This document shows positions 34,685-42,961 of a DNA stretch of 64,000 nucleotides, in pieces. The translations under genes and the position numbers were made by a program. The stretch lies in assembly GCF_900114535.1 (NCBI RefSeq), contig NZ_FOTK01000003.1, positions 1 to 64,000 of the forward strand. Direction: 5' to 3'. The notes below the pieces were generated by a model. It was not told where the DNA came from and did not search any database. It saw only the letters and a program-made list of their open reading frames with translations. The stretch is from Methylobacterium pseudosasicola. GTDB taxonomy: Bacteria; Pseudomonadota; Alphaproteobacteria; Rhizobiales; Beijerinckiaceae. Numbering within the stretch: the first letter of the stretch is position 1; each line of letters begins with the position of its first letter.

Positions 34685-37492
34685 ATGCTAACGGGGGGCA
34701 TGTTCGATCCCGTCGCCGCCCTCGAAACGGTTCTCGAAAATCTCGACCGCGAAGCCCGCGAGCCGACGAAGCTGCGCGCCGCCCTGGTGCCGGAGCTGCG
34801 CCGGGTCATCGAGAAGGGCCACCGCGCCGCAGAGGCGCAGCTGCTCCAGGACCGCAACGGGCTTGCCTGCGCGCAGACGCTGTCCGCCCTGACCGACGCC
34901 GTGGTCCGGGCGATCCACGACGCCGTGGTCTGGCGACTCTACCCCAACGACAACCCCTCCACCGGCGAGCAGCTCGCGGTGGTCGCCACCGGCGGCTACG
35001 GCCGGGGCACGATGGCGCCCGGCTCCGACATCGATCTGCTGTTCCTGCTGCCCTACAAGCAGACCGCGTGGTCGGAGAGCGTCGTCGAGGCGATGCTCTA
35101 CGTGCTGTGGGACCTGAAGCTTAAGGTCGGCCACGCCACCCGCTCCGTGGAGGAATGCCTCCGCGAGGCCAAGGCCGACATGACGATCCGCACCGCGCTG
35201 CTGGAGGCGCGCTACCTGTTCGGCACGCGGATCCTGTTCGAGGAGTTGGTGACCCGCTTCGACGCCGAATTGGTCGTCGGCTCGGCCGCCGAGTTCGTGG
35301 ACGCGAAGCTGCGCGAGCGCGACGCCCGGGTCTCGAAGGCCGGCTTGTCGCGCTACCTGGTCGAGCCCAACGTCAAGGACGGCAAGGGCGGCCTGCGCGA
35401 CCTCAACACGCTGTTCTGGATCGCCAAATACACCTACCGGGTGCGCGACCAGATCGAGCTCGTGGGCGCCGGCCTGTTCACGCAAGAGGAATACGCGCTG
35501 TTCGAGCGCTGCGACGAGTTCCTGTGGCGGGTCCGCTGCCACATGCACTTCGTCACTAAGCGGTCGGAGGAAAGGCTGTCCTTCGGCCTGCAACCCCGGA
35601 TCGCCGAGCGCTTCGGCTATGAGGCGCGGGGCGGCCTATCCGGGGTCGAGCGCTTCATGAAGGCGTATTTCCGCGTCGCCAAGGATGTCGGCGATCTCAC
35701 CGCCATCGTCTGCGCCGAGTTGGAGGCGCGCCACGCCAAGCGCACGCCGGTGCTCGACCGCTGGATCGTCCGGTTCCGCGACCGCTTCCGCGCCACCGCC
35801 ATCGAGGCGGAGGATTTCTGGATCGACCACGGCCGGGTGAATCTCCGCGCCGAGGACGCGTTCGAGCGCGATCCGGTCAACCTGATCCGCCTGTTCTGGC
35901 TGGCCGACCGGCACAACCTGGCGATCCACCCGGACGCCAAGCGGCTGGCGAACCGGTCCCGGCGCCTCATCACCCCGACCCTGCGGGCGGATCCGGAGGC
36001 CAACCGGCTATTCATCGAAATCCTGACCTCGCGCAACGCCCCCGAGGAGGCCCTGCGCGAGATGAACGAGGCCGGCGTGCTCGGCCGGTTCATCCCGGAT
36101 TTCGGCCGCATCGTCGCGATGATGCAGTTCAACATGTACCACCACTTCACGGTGGACGAGCACCTGCTGCGCACCGTTGGGGTGCTGGCGGCGATCGAGT
36201 CGGGCCGCGCCGAGGAGGCCTATCCGCTGGTCTCGCGGTTGATCCACACGATCCACAACCGCACGGCGCTCTACGTGGCAATCCTGCTGCACGACATCGC
36301 GAAGGGCCGGCCCGAGGACCACTCCATCGCGGGCGCCGCGATCGCGGAAAAACTCTGTCCGCGCTTCGGCCTCACCGAGGCCGAGACCGAGACCGTGACC
36401 TGGCTGGTCGAGCATCACCTGCTCATGTCGATGACCGCGCAGAGTCGCGACCTGTCGGACGCCAAGACGATCGAGCGCTTCGCCTCGGTGGTGCAGAGCC
36501 TGGAGCGGCTGAAGCTCCTGACCATCCTGACGGTGGCCGATATCAGCGCGGTCGGTCCCGGGGTCTGGACCGCCTGGAAGGGCACTCTGGTCCGCACCCT
36601 CTACGACGAAACCGAGGTGTTCCTCTCCGGCGGCCATTCCGAGATCGCCCGCACCGACCGGGTGCGGCTCGTCCAGATGAGCCTGCGCGAGCAGCTGCCC
36701 GAATGGGCCTCGGAGGAGTTCGATGCCTACGCGGCGCGCCACGGCCAGGCCTACTGGCTGAAGGTCGACAGCACGCGCCAGCTCAAGAACGCGATCTTCC
36801 TGCGCGACGTGCTGAGCGAGGGCCGCACCAGCGCCACCGACGTGGCCCTCGATCCGGTGCGGGGTGTCACCGAGATCACGATCTACTCGCCGGACCACCC
36901 GCGCCTGCTCGCGATCATCACCGGGGCCTGCGCGGCGGCCGGCAGCAACATCGTCGACGCGCAGATCTTCACGACCACGGACGGCTTCGCCCTCGACACG
37001 ATCTTCATCTCGCGGGCCTTCGAGCGCGACGAGGACGAGCTGCGCCGGAGCAAGCGCATCACCGCGGCGATCGAGCGCTCGCTGAAGGGCGAGATCCGCA
37101 TCGCCGACCTCGTCGCCGACAAGCACCCACCGACCAGCGCTCGGGCCAAGACCTTCCTGGTGCCGCCGGATGTCGGAATCGACAACGCCCTGTCCTCCCG
37201 CGAGACCGTGGTGGAGGTGACCGGCCTCGACCGGCCCGGCCTGCTCTACGAGCTGACCACCGCGTTCGGCCGGCTGTCGCTCAACATCACCTCGGCGCAT
37301 GTGGCGACCTTCGGCGAGCGCGCGGTGGACGTCTTCTACGTCACCGACCTCACGGGCACGCGGGTGACGCAGCCCGACCGGCAGGCGGCGATCCGCAAGG
37401 CGATGCTGGACGTGTTCGCGGGCGACGTGGCCGCCCTCAAGGCCGAGGGGCTGGAGGCTCTGGTCGCCGCGCCGCCGCCGCGCGAGGCGTGA
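34685..37492 (+). CDS. glnD: Bifunctional [protein-PII] uridylyltransferase/uridylyl-removing enzyme
   Basis: This is a 935-residue nitrogen sensor. The N-terminal nucleotidyltransferase has GGYGRGTMAPGSDIDLLF at 103-120 with the Asp pair 115/117. The HD domain for uridylyl removal (HDIAKGRPEDHS near 535) and two C-terminal ACT domains (about 725-800 VTEITIYSPDHPRLLAIITG and 840-915 VVEVTGLDRPGLLYELTTAF) bind glutamine. It modifies PII proteins to control glutamine synthetase and nitrogen genes. Start ATG 34685 or the in-frame ATG 34700, which has a G-rich stretch before it. Confidence 0.96.
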   Translation: MLTGGMFDPVAALETVLENLDREAREPTKLRAALVPELRRVIEKGHRAAEAQLLQDRNGLACAQTLSALTDAVVRAIHDAVVWRLYPNDNPSTGEQLAVVATGGYGRGTMAPGSDIDLLFLLPYKQTAWSESVVEAMLYVLWDLKLKVGHATRSVEECLREAKADMTIRTALLEARYLFGTRILFEELVTRFDAELVVGSAAEFVDAKLRERDARVSKAGLSRYLVEPNVKDGKGGLRDLNTLFWIAKYTYRVRDQIELVGAGLFTQEEYALFERCDEFLWRVRCHMHFVTKRSEERLSFGLQPRIAERFGYEARGGLSGVERFMKAYFRVAKDVGDLTAIVCAELEARHAKRTPVLDRWIVRFRDRFRATAIEAEDFWIDHGRVNLRAEDAFERDPVNLIRLFWLADRHNLAIHPDAKRLANRSRRLITPTLRADPEANRLFIEILTSRNAPEEALREMNEAGVLGRFIPDFGRIVAMMQFNMYHHFTVDEHLLRTVGVLAAIESGRAEEAYPLVSRLIHTIHNRTALYVAILLHDIAKGRPEDHSIAGAAIAEKLCPRFGLTEAETETVTWLVEHHLLMSMTAQSRDLSDAKTIERFASVVQSLERLKLLTILTVADISAVGPGVWTAWKGTLVRTLYDETEVFLSGGHSEIARTDRVRLVQMSLREQLPEWASEEFDAYAARHGQAYWLKVDSTRQLKNAIFLRDVLSEGRTSATDVALDPVRGVTEITIYSPDHPRLLAIITGACAAAGSNIVDAQIFTTTDGFALDTIFISRAFERDEDELRRSKRITAAIERSLKGEIRIADLVADKHPPTSARAKTFLVPPDVGIDNALSSRETVVEVTGLDRPGLLYELTTAFGRLSLNITSAHVATFGERAVDVFYVTDLTGTRVTQPDRQAAIRKAMLDVFAGDVAALKAEGLEALVAAPPPREA

Positions 37493-37501
37493 GCGTACGG
37501 G

Positions 37502-37529
37502 TTGATTTCGGCCGTCCCGGGTCAGATAT
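37502..37529 (+). promoter_or_regulatory. Possible promoter of grpE
   Basis: TTGATT (37502-37507) and AGATAT (37524-37529) are separated by 16 nt and lie 52 nt upstream of the grpE start, in the 85-nt gap after glnD. It fits a vegetative-type promoter; a heat-shock sigma-32 element was not clearly recognised. Confidence 0.3.
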
Positions 37530-37580
37530 CAGCGCCGAATCCCATTACCCACACCTATCCCTGCCGACGACTGAAACGTG

Positions 37581-38210
37581 ATGACGAGCAACGACATGTC
37601 CCAGGATGACCAGCGCCAGACCAAGGTCGAGGCCGGTGCCGGCGGCGCGGCCCAGGAGACCGCGCCCGCCAAGGATGCCGAGACGCAGTCCGTCGATCCG
37701 GTCGCCGAGGCCCTGGCCCTGCTGACCGCCGAGCGCGACGAGCTCAAGGACCGGATGCTGCGCACGCTGGCCGAGATGGAGAACCTGCGCCGCCGCACCG
37801 AGCGGGAGATCGCGGATGCCCGCGCCTACGCGGTCACCAACTTCGCCCGCGACGTGCTCAACGTGGCCGACAACATCCACCGCGCCCTCGAGAGCGTCCC
37901 GGCGGACGCCAAGGCCTCGGCGGACGGCGCCCTCAAGGGCCTGATCGACGGGATCGAGCTGACCCAGCGCGATTTGGTCAAGACCCTGGAGCGCCACGGG
38001 GTGAAGCCCGTCGAGCCGCAGGGCCAGAAGTTCGACCCAAACCGGCACCAGGCCATGTTCGAGGTGCCGAACCCGGATGTCCCGGCCGGTACCGTCGTGC
38101 AGGTCGTGCAGACCGGCTACGTGATCGGCGAGCGCGTGCTGCGCCCGGCCCTGGTCGGTGTCGCCAAGGGCGGTCCGAAGGCGGCGGCGAGCCCCGCCGA
38201 CGCCGCCTGA
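37581..38210 (+). CDS. grpE: Nucleotide exchange factor GrpE
   Basis: This is a 209-residue cochaperone that releases ADP from DnaK. A disordered N-terminus (1-40) is followed by a long coiled coil ([38 protein letters not shown]) and the beta-rich head with the signature [20 protein letters not shown] and [17 protein letters not shown]. It is likely dimeric and cytoplasmic. ATG 37581 directly follows an in-frame GTG at 37578, so either may be used. dnaK is not in the window. Confidence 0.95.
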   Translation: MTSNDMSQDDQRQTKVEAGAGGAAQETAPAKDAETQSVDPVAEALALLTAERDELKDRMLRTLAEMENLRRRTEREIADARAYAVTNFARDVLNVADNIHRALESVPADAKASADGALKGLIDGIELTQRDLVKTLERHGVKPVEPQGQKFDPNRHQAMFEVPNPDVPAGTVVQVVQTGYVIGERVLRPALVGVAKGGPKAAASPADAA

Positions 38211-38223
38211 TCGTCAAGCCGCG

Positions 38224-38616
38224 TCAGCGTACCTGCGCGGAAGCTTCCTCGCAGGGTAGCGTCGTGGCGAAGTCGGAAATGAACCGCGCCGTCTGCCGGG
38301 TCTCGGCCGGCGTGCGCGGGTCACGGGCGACCACGCCCGCCTCGACCTGGAGGCGCCGGTTGCAGGCGCAAGCCGGCAGCCGGCCCGAGGCGGCATCGGG
38401 CCAGCAGGCATCGTGGTGCGCGCAGGCCCGGTCCAGGGCATCGATCGGCGGATAACCCGGGCCGCGGCTCCCGGGCCCGCAGAAATTGCCGTAGATCAGG
38501 AGGGCGCCCTGCCCGGATGGCCCGGGCGGTACGATTTCCTGCGCCGTCGCGGTGGAGACGGCGAGTCCGAGGGCGAACAGAGCCGCCGCGATGGGGTTGA
38601 GCCTGGGAGCGTTCAC
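38224..38616 (-). CDS. Secreted phospholipase A2-like protein
   Basis: This is a 130-residue exported protein. The signal peptide covers 1-24 (IAAALFALGLAVSTATAQ). The mature domain has the PLA2 fold landmarks: a calcium-loop-like YGNFCGPGSRGPG, then DRACAHHDACW with the catalytic His-Asp, and a second Cys-rich strand ACACNRRL. The Tyr that usually follows the HDxC motif is Trp. It may hydrolyse phospholipids outside the cell or be an inactive relative. GTG 38616 with AGGA 6 nt upstream gives a normal signal peptide; a longer in-frame ATG at 38739 would bury it. Confidence 0.7.
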   Translation of the reverse strand: MNAPRLNPIAAALFALGLAVSTATAQEIVPPGPSGQGALLIYGNFCGPGSRGPGYPPIDALDRACAHHDACWPDAASGRLPACACNRRLQVEAGVVARDPRTPAETRQTARFISDFATTLPCEEASAQVR

Positions 38617-38921
38617 GGCCGATCCTGCGTCGGAGATGCCTCCTGACGCCGCGCGGCGATACCGACGCGGCATTCGGCGGCCGCATCCCGGCGCGCGGCG
38701 GAGATCCCGACCGGCACACGGATTCGCGAAGCCGAACACCCAGCATTGCGACCGAACGCGATGATATCGTCAAGATCGCCGGTTACGAATATTGCACAGA
38801 CTCGGCAATCCTTACCGATCCTGGCCGACACGGGCCGCGAATTCTGTTTGCCGGCACGGTAATACGAAGGGGCGGTGGTCGTCGTATGCCGTTCCGACGG
38901 ACCCCGCGACCGTGCCGTGGG
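38617..38921. other. Intergenic region without convincing gene
   Basis: About 305 nt between two minus-strand genes. It has several stop-free stretches but none with a plausible start, signal or family resemblance. The more AT-rich part (38750-38880) may hold a promoter for the PLA2-like gene. No repeat or RNA gene seen. Confidence 0.4.
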
Positions 38922-39056
38922 TCAGAGGGCCAGGAGCAGCAGGCCGACGACCGTTACCGAGAGGATCAGGCAGAGTGCGAGGTCAAGGATCGGCGCACCG
39001 CCGCAGGTGGGCGTCTGCCGGGTGCGGTCATCCACCGCCGGGATCATCGCGCTCAC
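38922..39056 (-). CDS. 44-residue membrane protein, coupled to upstream gene
   Basis: GTG 39056 opens a 44-codon frame ending TGA at 38924-38922; ATG 39047 is an alternative start (41 residues). The stop of the upstream gene overlaps this GTG (GTGA), a sign of translational coupling. The first half is polar (DDRTRQTPTCGG). The second half, PILDLALCLILSVTVVGLLL, is one transmembrane helix reaching the C-terminus. No family known. Frame overlap and clean topology support a real gene despite its size. Confidence 0.45.
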   Translation of the reverse strand: MSAMIPAVDDRTRQTPTCGGAPILDLALCLILSVTVVGLLLLAL

Positions 39057-39382
39057 GACCGTGCTTCCATATCGACCCGAGCAACGGCAGCGGTCTTTTC
39101 TGCCCGCGCGGCGCGGGCGGGCGTGACAGGGTCGGAAGGTGCCGCCGCCCCGCCTGAGGGGATAGCCGGAGCGGCGGCCTGCAACGCCTTCGTTTCACCG
39201 GCACGGTGGACCGTGTCCGCGACGGTGATGCCGAGGGCGGGCAGGGCGAGGGCGGCGAGCACGCACAGGATGCGCTTCAGCCGCGCCATGGGGCTGGTCT
39301 GCCCGGACCGGCAGGGCGCGGTCTTGGGGAGCGTCAGGGGCGGCAGGGCTTCCGTTACCAGTCTGCGCGTGTTGGCTCGCAT
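39053..39382 (-). CDS. Small single-pass membrane protein, unknown function
   Basis: This is a 109-residue protein from ATG 39382; ATG 39289 would give 78 residues starting just before the hydrophobic segment. It has one transmembrane or signal segment (RILCVLAALALPALGITVA). An Ala-rich tail follows (ALQAAAPAIPSGGAAAPSDP). Its TGA overlaps the GTG of the next small gene, so the two are probably translated together. No family recognised. GGAG lies 11 nt before 39382, which slightly favours the longer form. Confidence 0.42.
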   Translation of the reverse strand: MRANTRRLVTEALPPLTLPKTAPCRSGQTSPMARLKRILCVLAALALPALGITVADTVHRAGETKALQAAAPAIPSGGAAAPSDPVTPARAARAEKTAAVARVDMEARS

Positions 39383-39534
39383 CGTCCCGGGCTCCGTCGT
39401 CTGCGTGGGAATTTTGACCACGACGCCGAGTTACGTGTGCAAAATTCCCACGTCAACCGGAAATCGCTGCTCTAGCGTGCGGAGGCGCACGCCGTGGGAT
39501 TGTCTCCCACGACACATCCGCTAACGATGACGCC

Positions 39535-40380
39535 ATGTCCGAGAGCACCGACACAAAACCGGAGGGCGCCAGCCTGCACGCGCCGCTCGCGCGGCTGCTG
39601 CGGCCGCTGGTGCGGCTACTCGTGGCCCGCGGCATCACGTTTCCGGCGCTCACCGACCTGCTGCGCGAGCTCTACGTGAACGTGGCCGAGTATGATTTCG
39701 CCCTGCCGGGCAAGGAGCAGACGGACAGCCGCGTCTCCCTGCTCACGGGCATCCACCGCAAGGAGGTCCGGCGCCTGCGCGGGGCCGGGGCGCCGGTAAG
39801 CGTCGTACCGGCCGTGGTCTCACGCACGAGCCGGATCATCGCCCGCTGGATCGCTGACCCGGCCTTCACCGACTCGCAGGGCCAGCCCCTGCCGCTGCCG
39901 CGCACGGCCGATGCGGGCGCGCCGTCCTTCGAGGCGCTGGTCTCCGGGGTAACCCGCGATCTGCGCCCCCGGGCGGTGCTGGACGAGTGGCTCGACCGCG
40001 GGCTCGCCTTCACGGATGCGCGGGACCGGATCGTGCTGGCGGAAGCCGCCTACGTGCCGCGCGGGGACGGTTCGGGCGAGCCGCAGCTCTACTATTTCGG
40101 CCGCAACCTCCACGACCATATCGCGGCGAGCGTCGCCAACATCGTCGGCGACACGCCGCGCTTTCTGGAACGTGCGGTCCATTACGACGGGCTGTCGAAG
40201 GAGCTGGCGGCCAAGCTCGAGGCGCGGGCGCGCGAGATCGCCATGGAGGCCCTGCAGCAGGCCAACCGCGAGGCGCATGCCGCCTGCCAGACCGATCCCG
40301 GCGGCGCGTACCGCTGGAATTTCGGCGTCTACGTCTATGCCGAGGCCGCGCCGCCGGCCCGGCCCGCGGACGAGCGCTGA
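39535..40380 (+). CDS. DUF6502 family protein
   Basis: This is a 281-residue protein. The N-terminal helical domain (LARLLRPLVRLLVARGITFP, LLRELYVNVA) resembles a winged helix. LTGIHRKEVRRLRGA and the following VVSRTSRIIARWIADPAFTD block are the DUF6502 signature. YYFGRNLHDHIAASVANI and the C-terminal FGVYVYAEA complete the family pattern. Function unknown, possibly DNA-binding. The DUF5666 gene follows after 11 nt, a pairing that suggests joint function. Confidence 0.85.
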   Translation: MSESTDTKPEGASLHAPLARLLRPLVRLLVARGITFPALTDLLRELYVNVAEYDFALPGKEQTDSRVSLLTGIHRKEVRRLRGAGAPVSVVPAVVSRTSRIIARWIADPAFTDSQGQPLPLPRTADAGAPSFEALVSGVTRDLRPRAVLDEWLDRGLAFTDARDRIVLAEAAYVPRGDGSGEPQLYYFGRNLHDHIAASVANIVGDTPRFLERAVHYDGLSKELAAKLEARAREIAMEALQQANREAHAACQTDPGGAYRWNFGVYVYAEAAPPARPADER

Positions 40381-40391
40381 GAGGCCGGCCG

Positions 40392-41720
40392 GTGCGATCC
40401 TCTCCGAACCGCCGGTTCGTCCTGCGCCTGCTCGCGGGCGCCGCCACCCTGCTGCCGGGCATCGCCCGACCGCAGGAGAATCCGCGCGATCAGGGGATCG
40501 GCGGCACCGGCATGAAGATGATCGAGGAGCCGAAGGACGGCGCCCTCGGCGAGGGCGATCGCGGCATCGGCGGCACCGGTGTGATCGGGACGATCCGCCG
40601 GTTCGGCTCGATCGTCGTCAACGACCTGCGCATCGCCTATCCCCCGGAGGTCGCCGTGCGGATCGACGGGGAACTCGCCAAGGCGGCGGACCTGAAGATC
40701 GGGCAGGTCGTGCACGTCGTCGCCCGGCCGGAACGGGGCGGGCTCGGCACAAGCCGCATCGACGTGACCAGCGAGGTGGTCGGCAAGGTGGAGTCGGTCG
40801 CCCCGGGGCGGATGATCGTGCTCGGCCAGCGGGTCGATACCGCGAGCCTCACGGGCGACTGGCAGGCGGGCGCTCGGGTGGCGGTGAGCGGCCTGCGCCG
40901 GCCGGACGGCGTGATCGTGGCGAGCCTGATCGAGCCGCGCACCTCCGGGCCCGATCGCGTCGCCGGGCCGGTGCGCCGCGACGCGGGCGGCGGTCTCGCC
41001 ATCGGCGGCCTGCGCCTGAGGGGCGCCGACGCCCTGCCCCCGGGCCGGCGCGCCGTGGTGACCGGCGTGACCGAGCTCGGCGTTCTGAGCGTGACCAACG
41101 CCGCCCAGGTCGGGTTGCCGTTCCCGCCGGGCCTCAAGCGGGTCTCGATCGAGGCCTATATCGGCCGCGCCGGTGCCGGCCTCGATCTCGGCTCGGGCCT
41201 CGCGGTGTCGGGCTATGCCGGGCTGCGGGTACCGCGCCAGGGCAGCGTGCGCGGCGTGCTCACCGCCGACATCGCGCCGGACGGCGTGCTCACCCTGGAG
41301 CGGCTCCGGGTCGAGGACAGGCTCGCCCCTGAACCGTCCCGGCCGGACGCGCCCCGGTTCGAGCGGGAGCGCGACCGCCTCGACCTCCAGAAGCTGCCCG
41401 ACCTGCCGGAGATGCCCGGCCGCCTCGGCGCCGACCCCGGCAACCGTCAGAGCCCGTTCGGCGGCCTCGGTGGCAGCCACGGCCCGACGATCGACACCCG
41501 CCCCGGCGCGGGCGGCATTCCGGGTGCGGATGGCCCCGGCGGCTTCGGGGCGCCGCGCGGCGGTCCTTTCGGAGGCGCACCGGGCGGCCCCGGCACGTTC
41601 CCGGGCGCACCGGCGGGCGGTCCCGGGGGCTTGGGTGGGCCTGGAGGCTTTGGTGCCCCTGGCGGCGGCCCCGGAGGCCCAGGCGGCTTCGGCGGCCCAC
41701 CCGGCGGGGGTCGGCGCTAG
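40392..41720 (+). CDS. Exported DUF5666 protein with Gly/Pro-rich tail
   Basis: This is a 442-residue protein from GTG 40392. A Tat-like or Sec signal covers 1-26 (NRRFVLRLLAGAATLLPG). Two GIGGTG boxes (about 36 and 60) flank the start of the mature region. Several DUF5666 beta-barrel-like repeats (IGTIRRFGSIVVNDLRI, KIGQVVHVVARPE, VVGKVESVAPGRMIVLGQRV) extend to about residue 310. The last 90 residues are almost only Gly, Pro, Phe and Ala (for example GGPGGFGAPGGGPGG) and may be disordered. Probably periplasmic or extracellular; role unknown. Confidence 0.82.
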   Translation: MRSSPNRRFVLRLLAGAATLLPGIARPQENPRDQGIGGTGMKMIEEPKDGALGEGDRGIGGTGVIGTIRRFGSIVVNDLRIAYPPEVAVRIDGELAKAADLKIGQVVHVVARPERGGLGTSRIDVTSEVVGKVESVAPGRMIVLGQRVDTASLTGDWQAGARVAVSGLRRPDGVIVASLIEPRTSGPDRVAGPVRRDAGGGLAIGGLRLRGADALPPGRRAVVTGVTELGVLSVTNAAQVGLPFPPGLKRVSIEAYIGRAGAGLDLGSGLAVSGYAGLRVPRQGSVRGVLTADIAPDGVLTLERLRVEDRLAPEPSRPDAPRFERERDRLDLQKLPDLPEMPGRLGADPGNRQSPFGGLGGSHGPTIDTRPGAGGIPGADGPGGFGAPRGGPFGGAPGGPGTFPGAPAGGPGGLGGPGGFGAPGGGPGGPGGFGGPPGGGRR

Positions 41721-41728
41721 GAGGGCGC

Positions 41729-42850
41729 TCAGCCCCCCGCCTCCCGCGCGAGCAGATCCCGCTTGCGGGCGACGCCCCAGCGGTAGCCCGACAGGGAGCC
41801 GTCCGAGCGGACCACCCGGTGGCACGGGATCGCCACGGCCAAGTGGTTCGCCCCGCAGGCCTGGGCGACCGCCCGCATCGCGGTGGGCGCTCCGATGGCG
41901 CGGGCGATGTCCGCGTAAGTCGCGGTCGCGCCCACCGGGATCGCCCGGAGCGCCGCCCAGACGCGCTGCTGGAACGCGGTGCCGCGGATGTCGAGGGGCA
42001 GGTCGAGGCCTGTGCCCGGCGCCTCGACTAGGCCGATGACCCTGGCCATCCAGGCCTCGAAATCCGGGTCGCCGCCCTCGATCTCCGCCCCCGGGAACCG
42101 GTCCTGCAGGTCGCGAACCAGGGGCTCGGGCTCGTCGCCGAGCAGGATCGCGCAGAGCCCCGCCTCGGTGGCGGCCACCAGGATCGCGCCGAGCGTGCAG
42201 GCGCCGACGCCGAACCTCATGCGGATGCCGAGCCCGCCCTTGCGGTAGGCGGCCGGCGCCATGCCGAGGCGCCCGGCGGCATCCGCGTAGAATTGGCTCG
42301 CGGTGGAGTAGCCGGCATCATACAGCGCCTCCGTCACGGTGGCCGCCTTGGGCAGGCCGGCGGCGACGGCCTCAGCCCGGCGGGCGGCGGCGTATGCCTT
42401 CGGGGTGACCCCGGTGGCGGCCTTGAACACCCGGTGGAAATGGAAAGCGCTCAGACCCGCGGCCCGGGCGAGGTCCGCGAGCGGCGGCATCGTCTCGGCA
42501 ACATCGATCAGCCGGCAGGCCCGGGCGACCGCCTCGGCCCGGCGCTCGGCCAAACCGGGCTCGTTCGGCCGGCAGCGCAGGCAGGGCCGGAAGCCCGCTG
42601 CCTCGGCCTCCGCGCAGGTCGCGTGGAAGGTGATGTTCTCGGGCCTTGCCGCCCGGGAGGGGCAGCTCGGACGGCAATACACACCGGTGGTGCGGACAGC
42701 ATAGACGAAGCGGCCATCCGCCCGCACATCGCGGGCGGCGAGCGCCGCCCAGCGCTCGGTATTTTCGGAGTTGGCGGTCGAGAGCGGGGCCATGAGCGCA
42801 GTATGCGGCGTGGCCGGTGTGTTGAGGAGGGGCTTGGCGGAGGCGGACAT
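41729..42850 (-). CDS. ada: Ada: bifunctional transcriptional activator/DNA repair methyltransferase
   Basis: This is a 373-residue protein with the full Ada architecture. The zinc domain has Cys59, Cys63, Cys90 and Cys93 (TTGVYCRPSC, FRPCLRC); Cys59 is the expected methylphosphotriester acceptor. An AraC-type HTH (about 100-190) and the O6-methylguanine methyltransferase domain follow, with the acceptor Cys343 in PCHRVV. It repairs alkylated DNA and activates its own regulon when methylated. ATG 42850 is used; ATG 42793 would also keep all domains. Not linked to an alkB or alkA gene here. Confidence 0.94.
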   Translation of the reverse strand: MSASAKPLLNTPATPHTALMAPLSTANSENTERWAALAARDVRADGRFVYAVRTTGVYCRPSCPSRAARPENITFHATCAEAEAAGFRPCLRCRPNEPGLAERRAEAVARACRLIDVAETMPPLADLARAAGLSAFHFHRVFKAATGVTPKAYAAARRAEAVAAGLPKAATVTEALYDAGYSTASQFYADAAGRLGMAPAAYRKGGLGIRMRFGVGACTLGAILVAATEAGLCAILLGDEPEPLVRDLQDRFPGAEIEGGDPDFEAWMARVIGLVEAPGTGLDLPLDIRGTAFQQRVWAALRAIPVGATATYADIARAIGAPTAMRAVAQACGANHLAVAIPCHRVVRSDGSLSGYRWGVARKRDLLAREAGG

Positions 42851-42961
42851 GACGGGACCTGCCGGGTGCGTATATCGGATGCCCGTCACCCTGCCGTCCC
42901 GCGGCCGAGGCCGCATCCCGCGCCTTGCTGCCAAATTCCCGATCCCTCCCCTGAGTGCGCC

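Noticed and set aside
38613..38831. 72-residue minus-strand frame before the PLA2-like gene
   Set aside because: Runs through the likely promoter and the start of the PLA2-like gene; no domain or ribosome-binding site.
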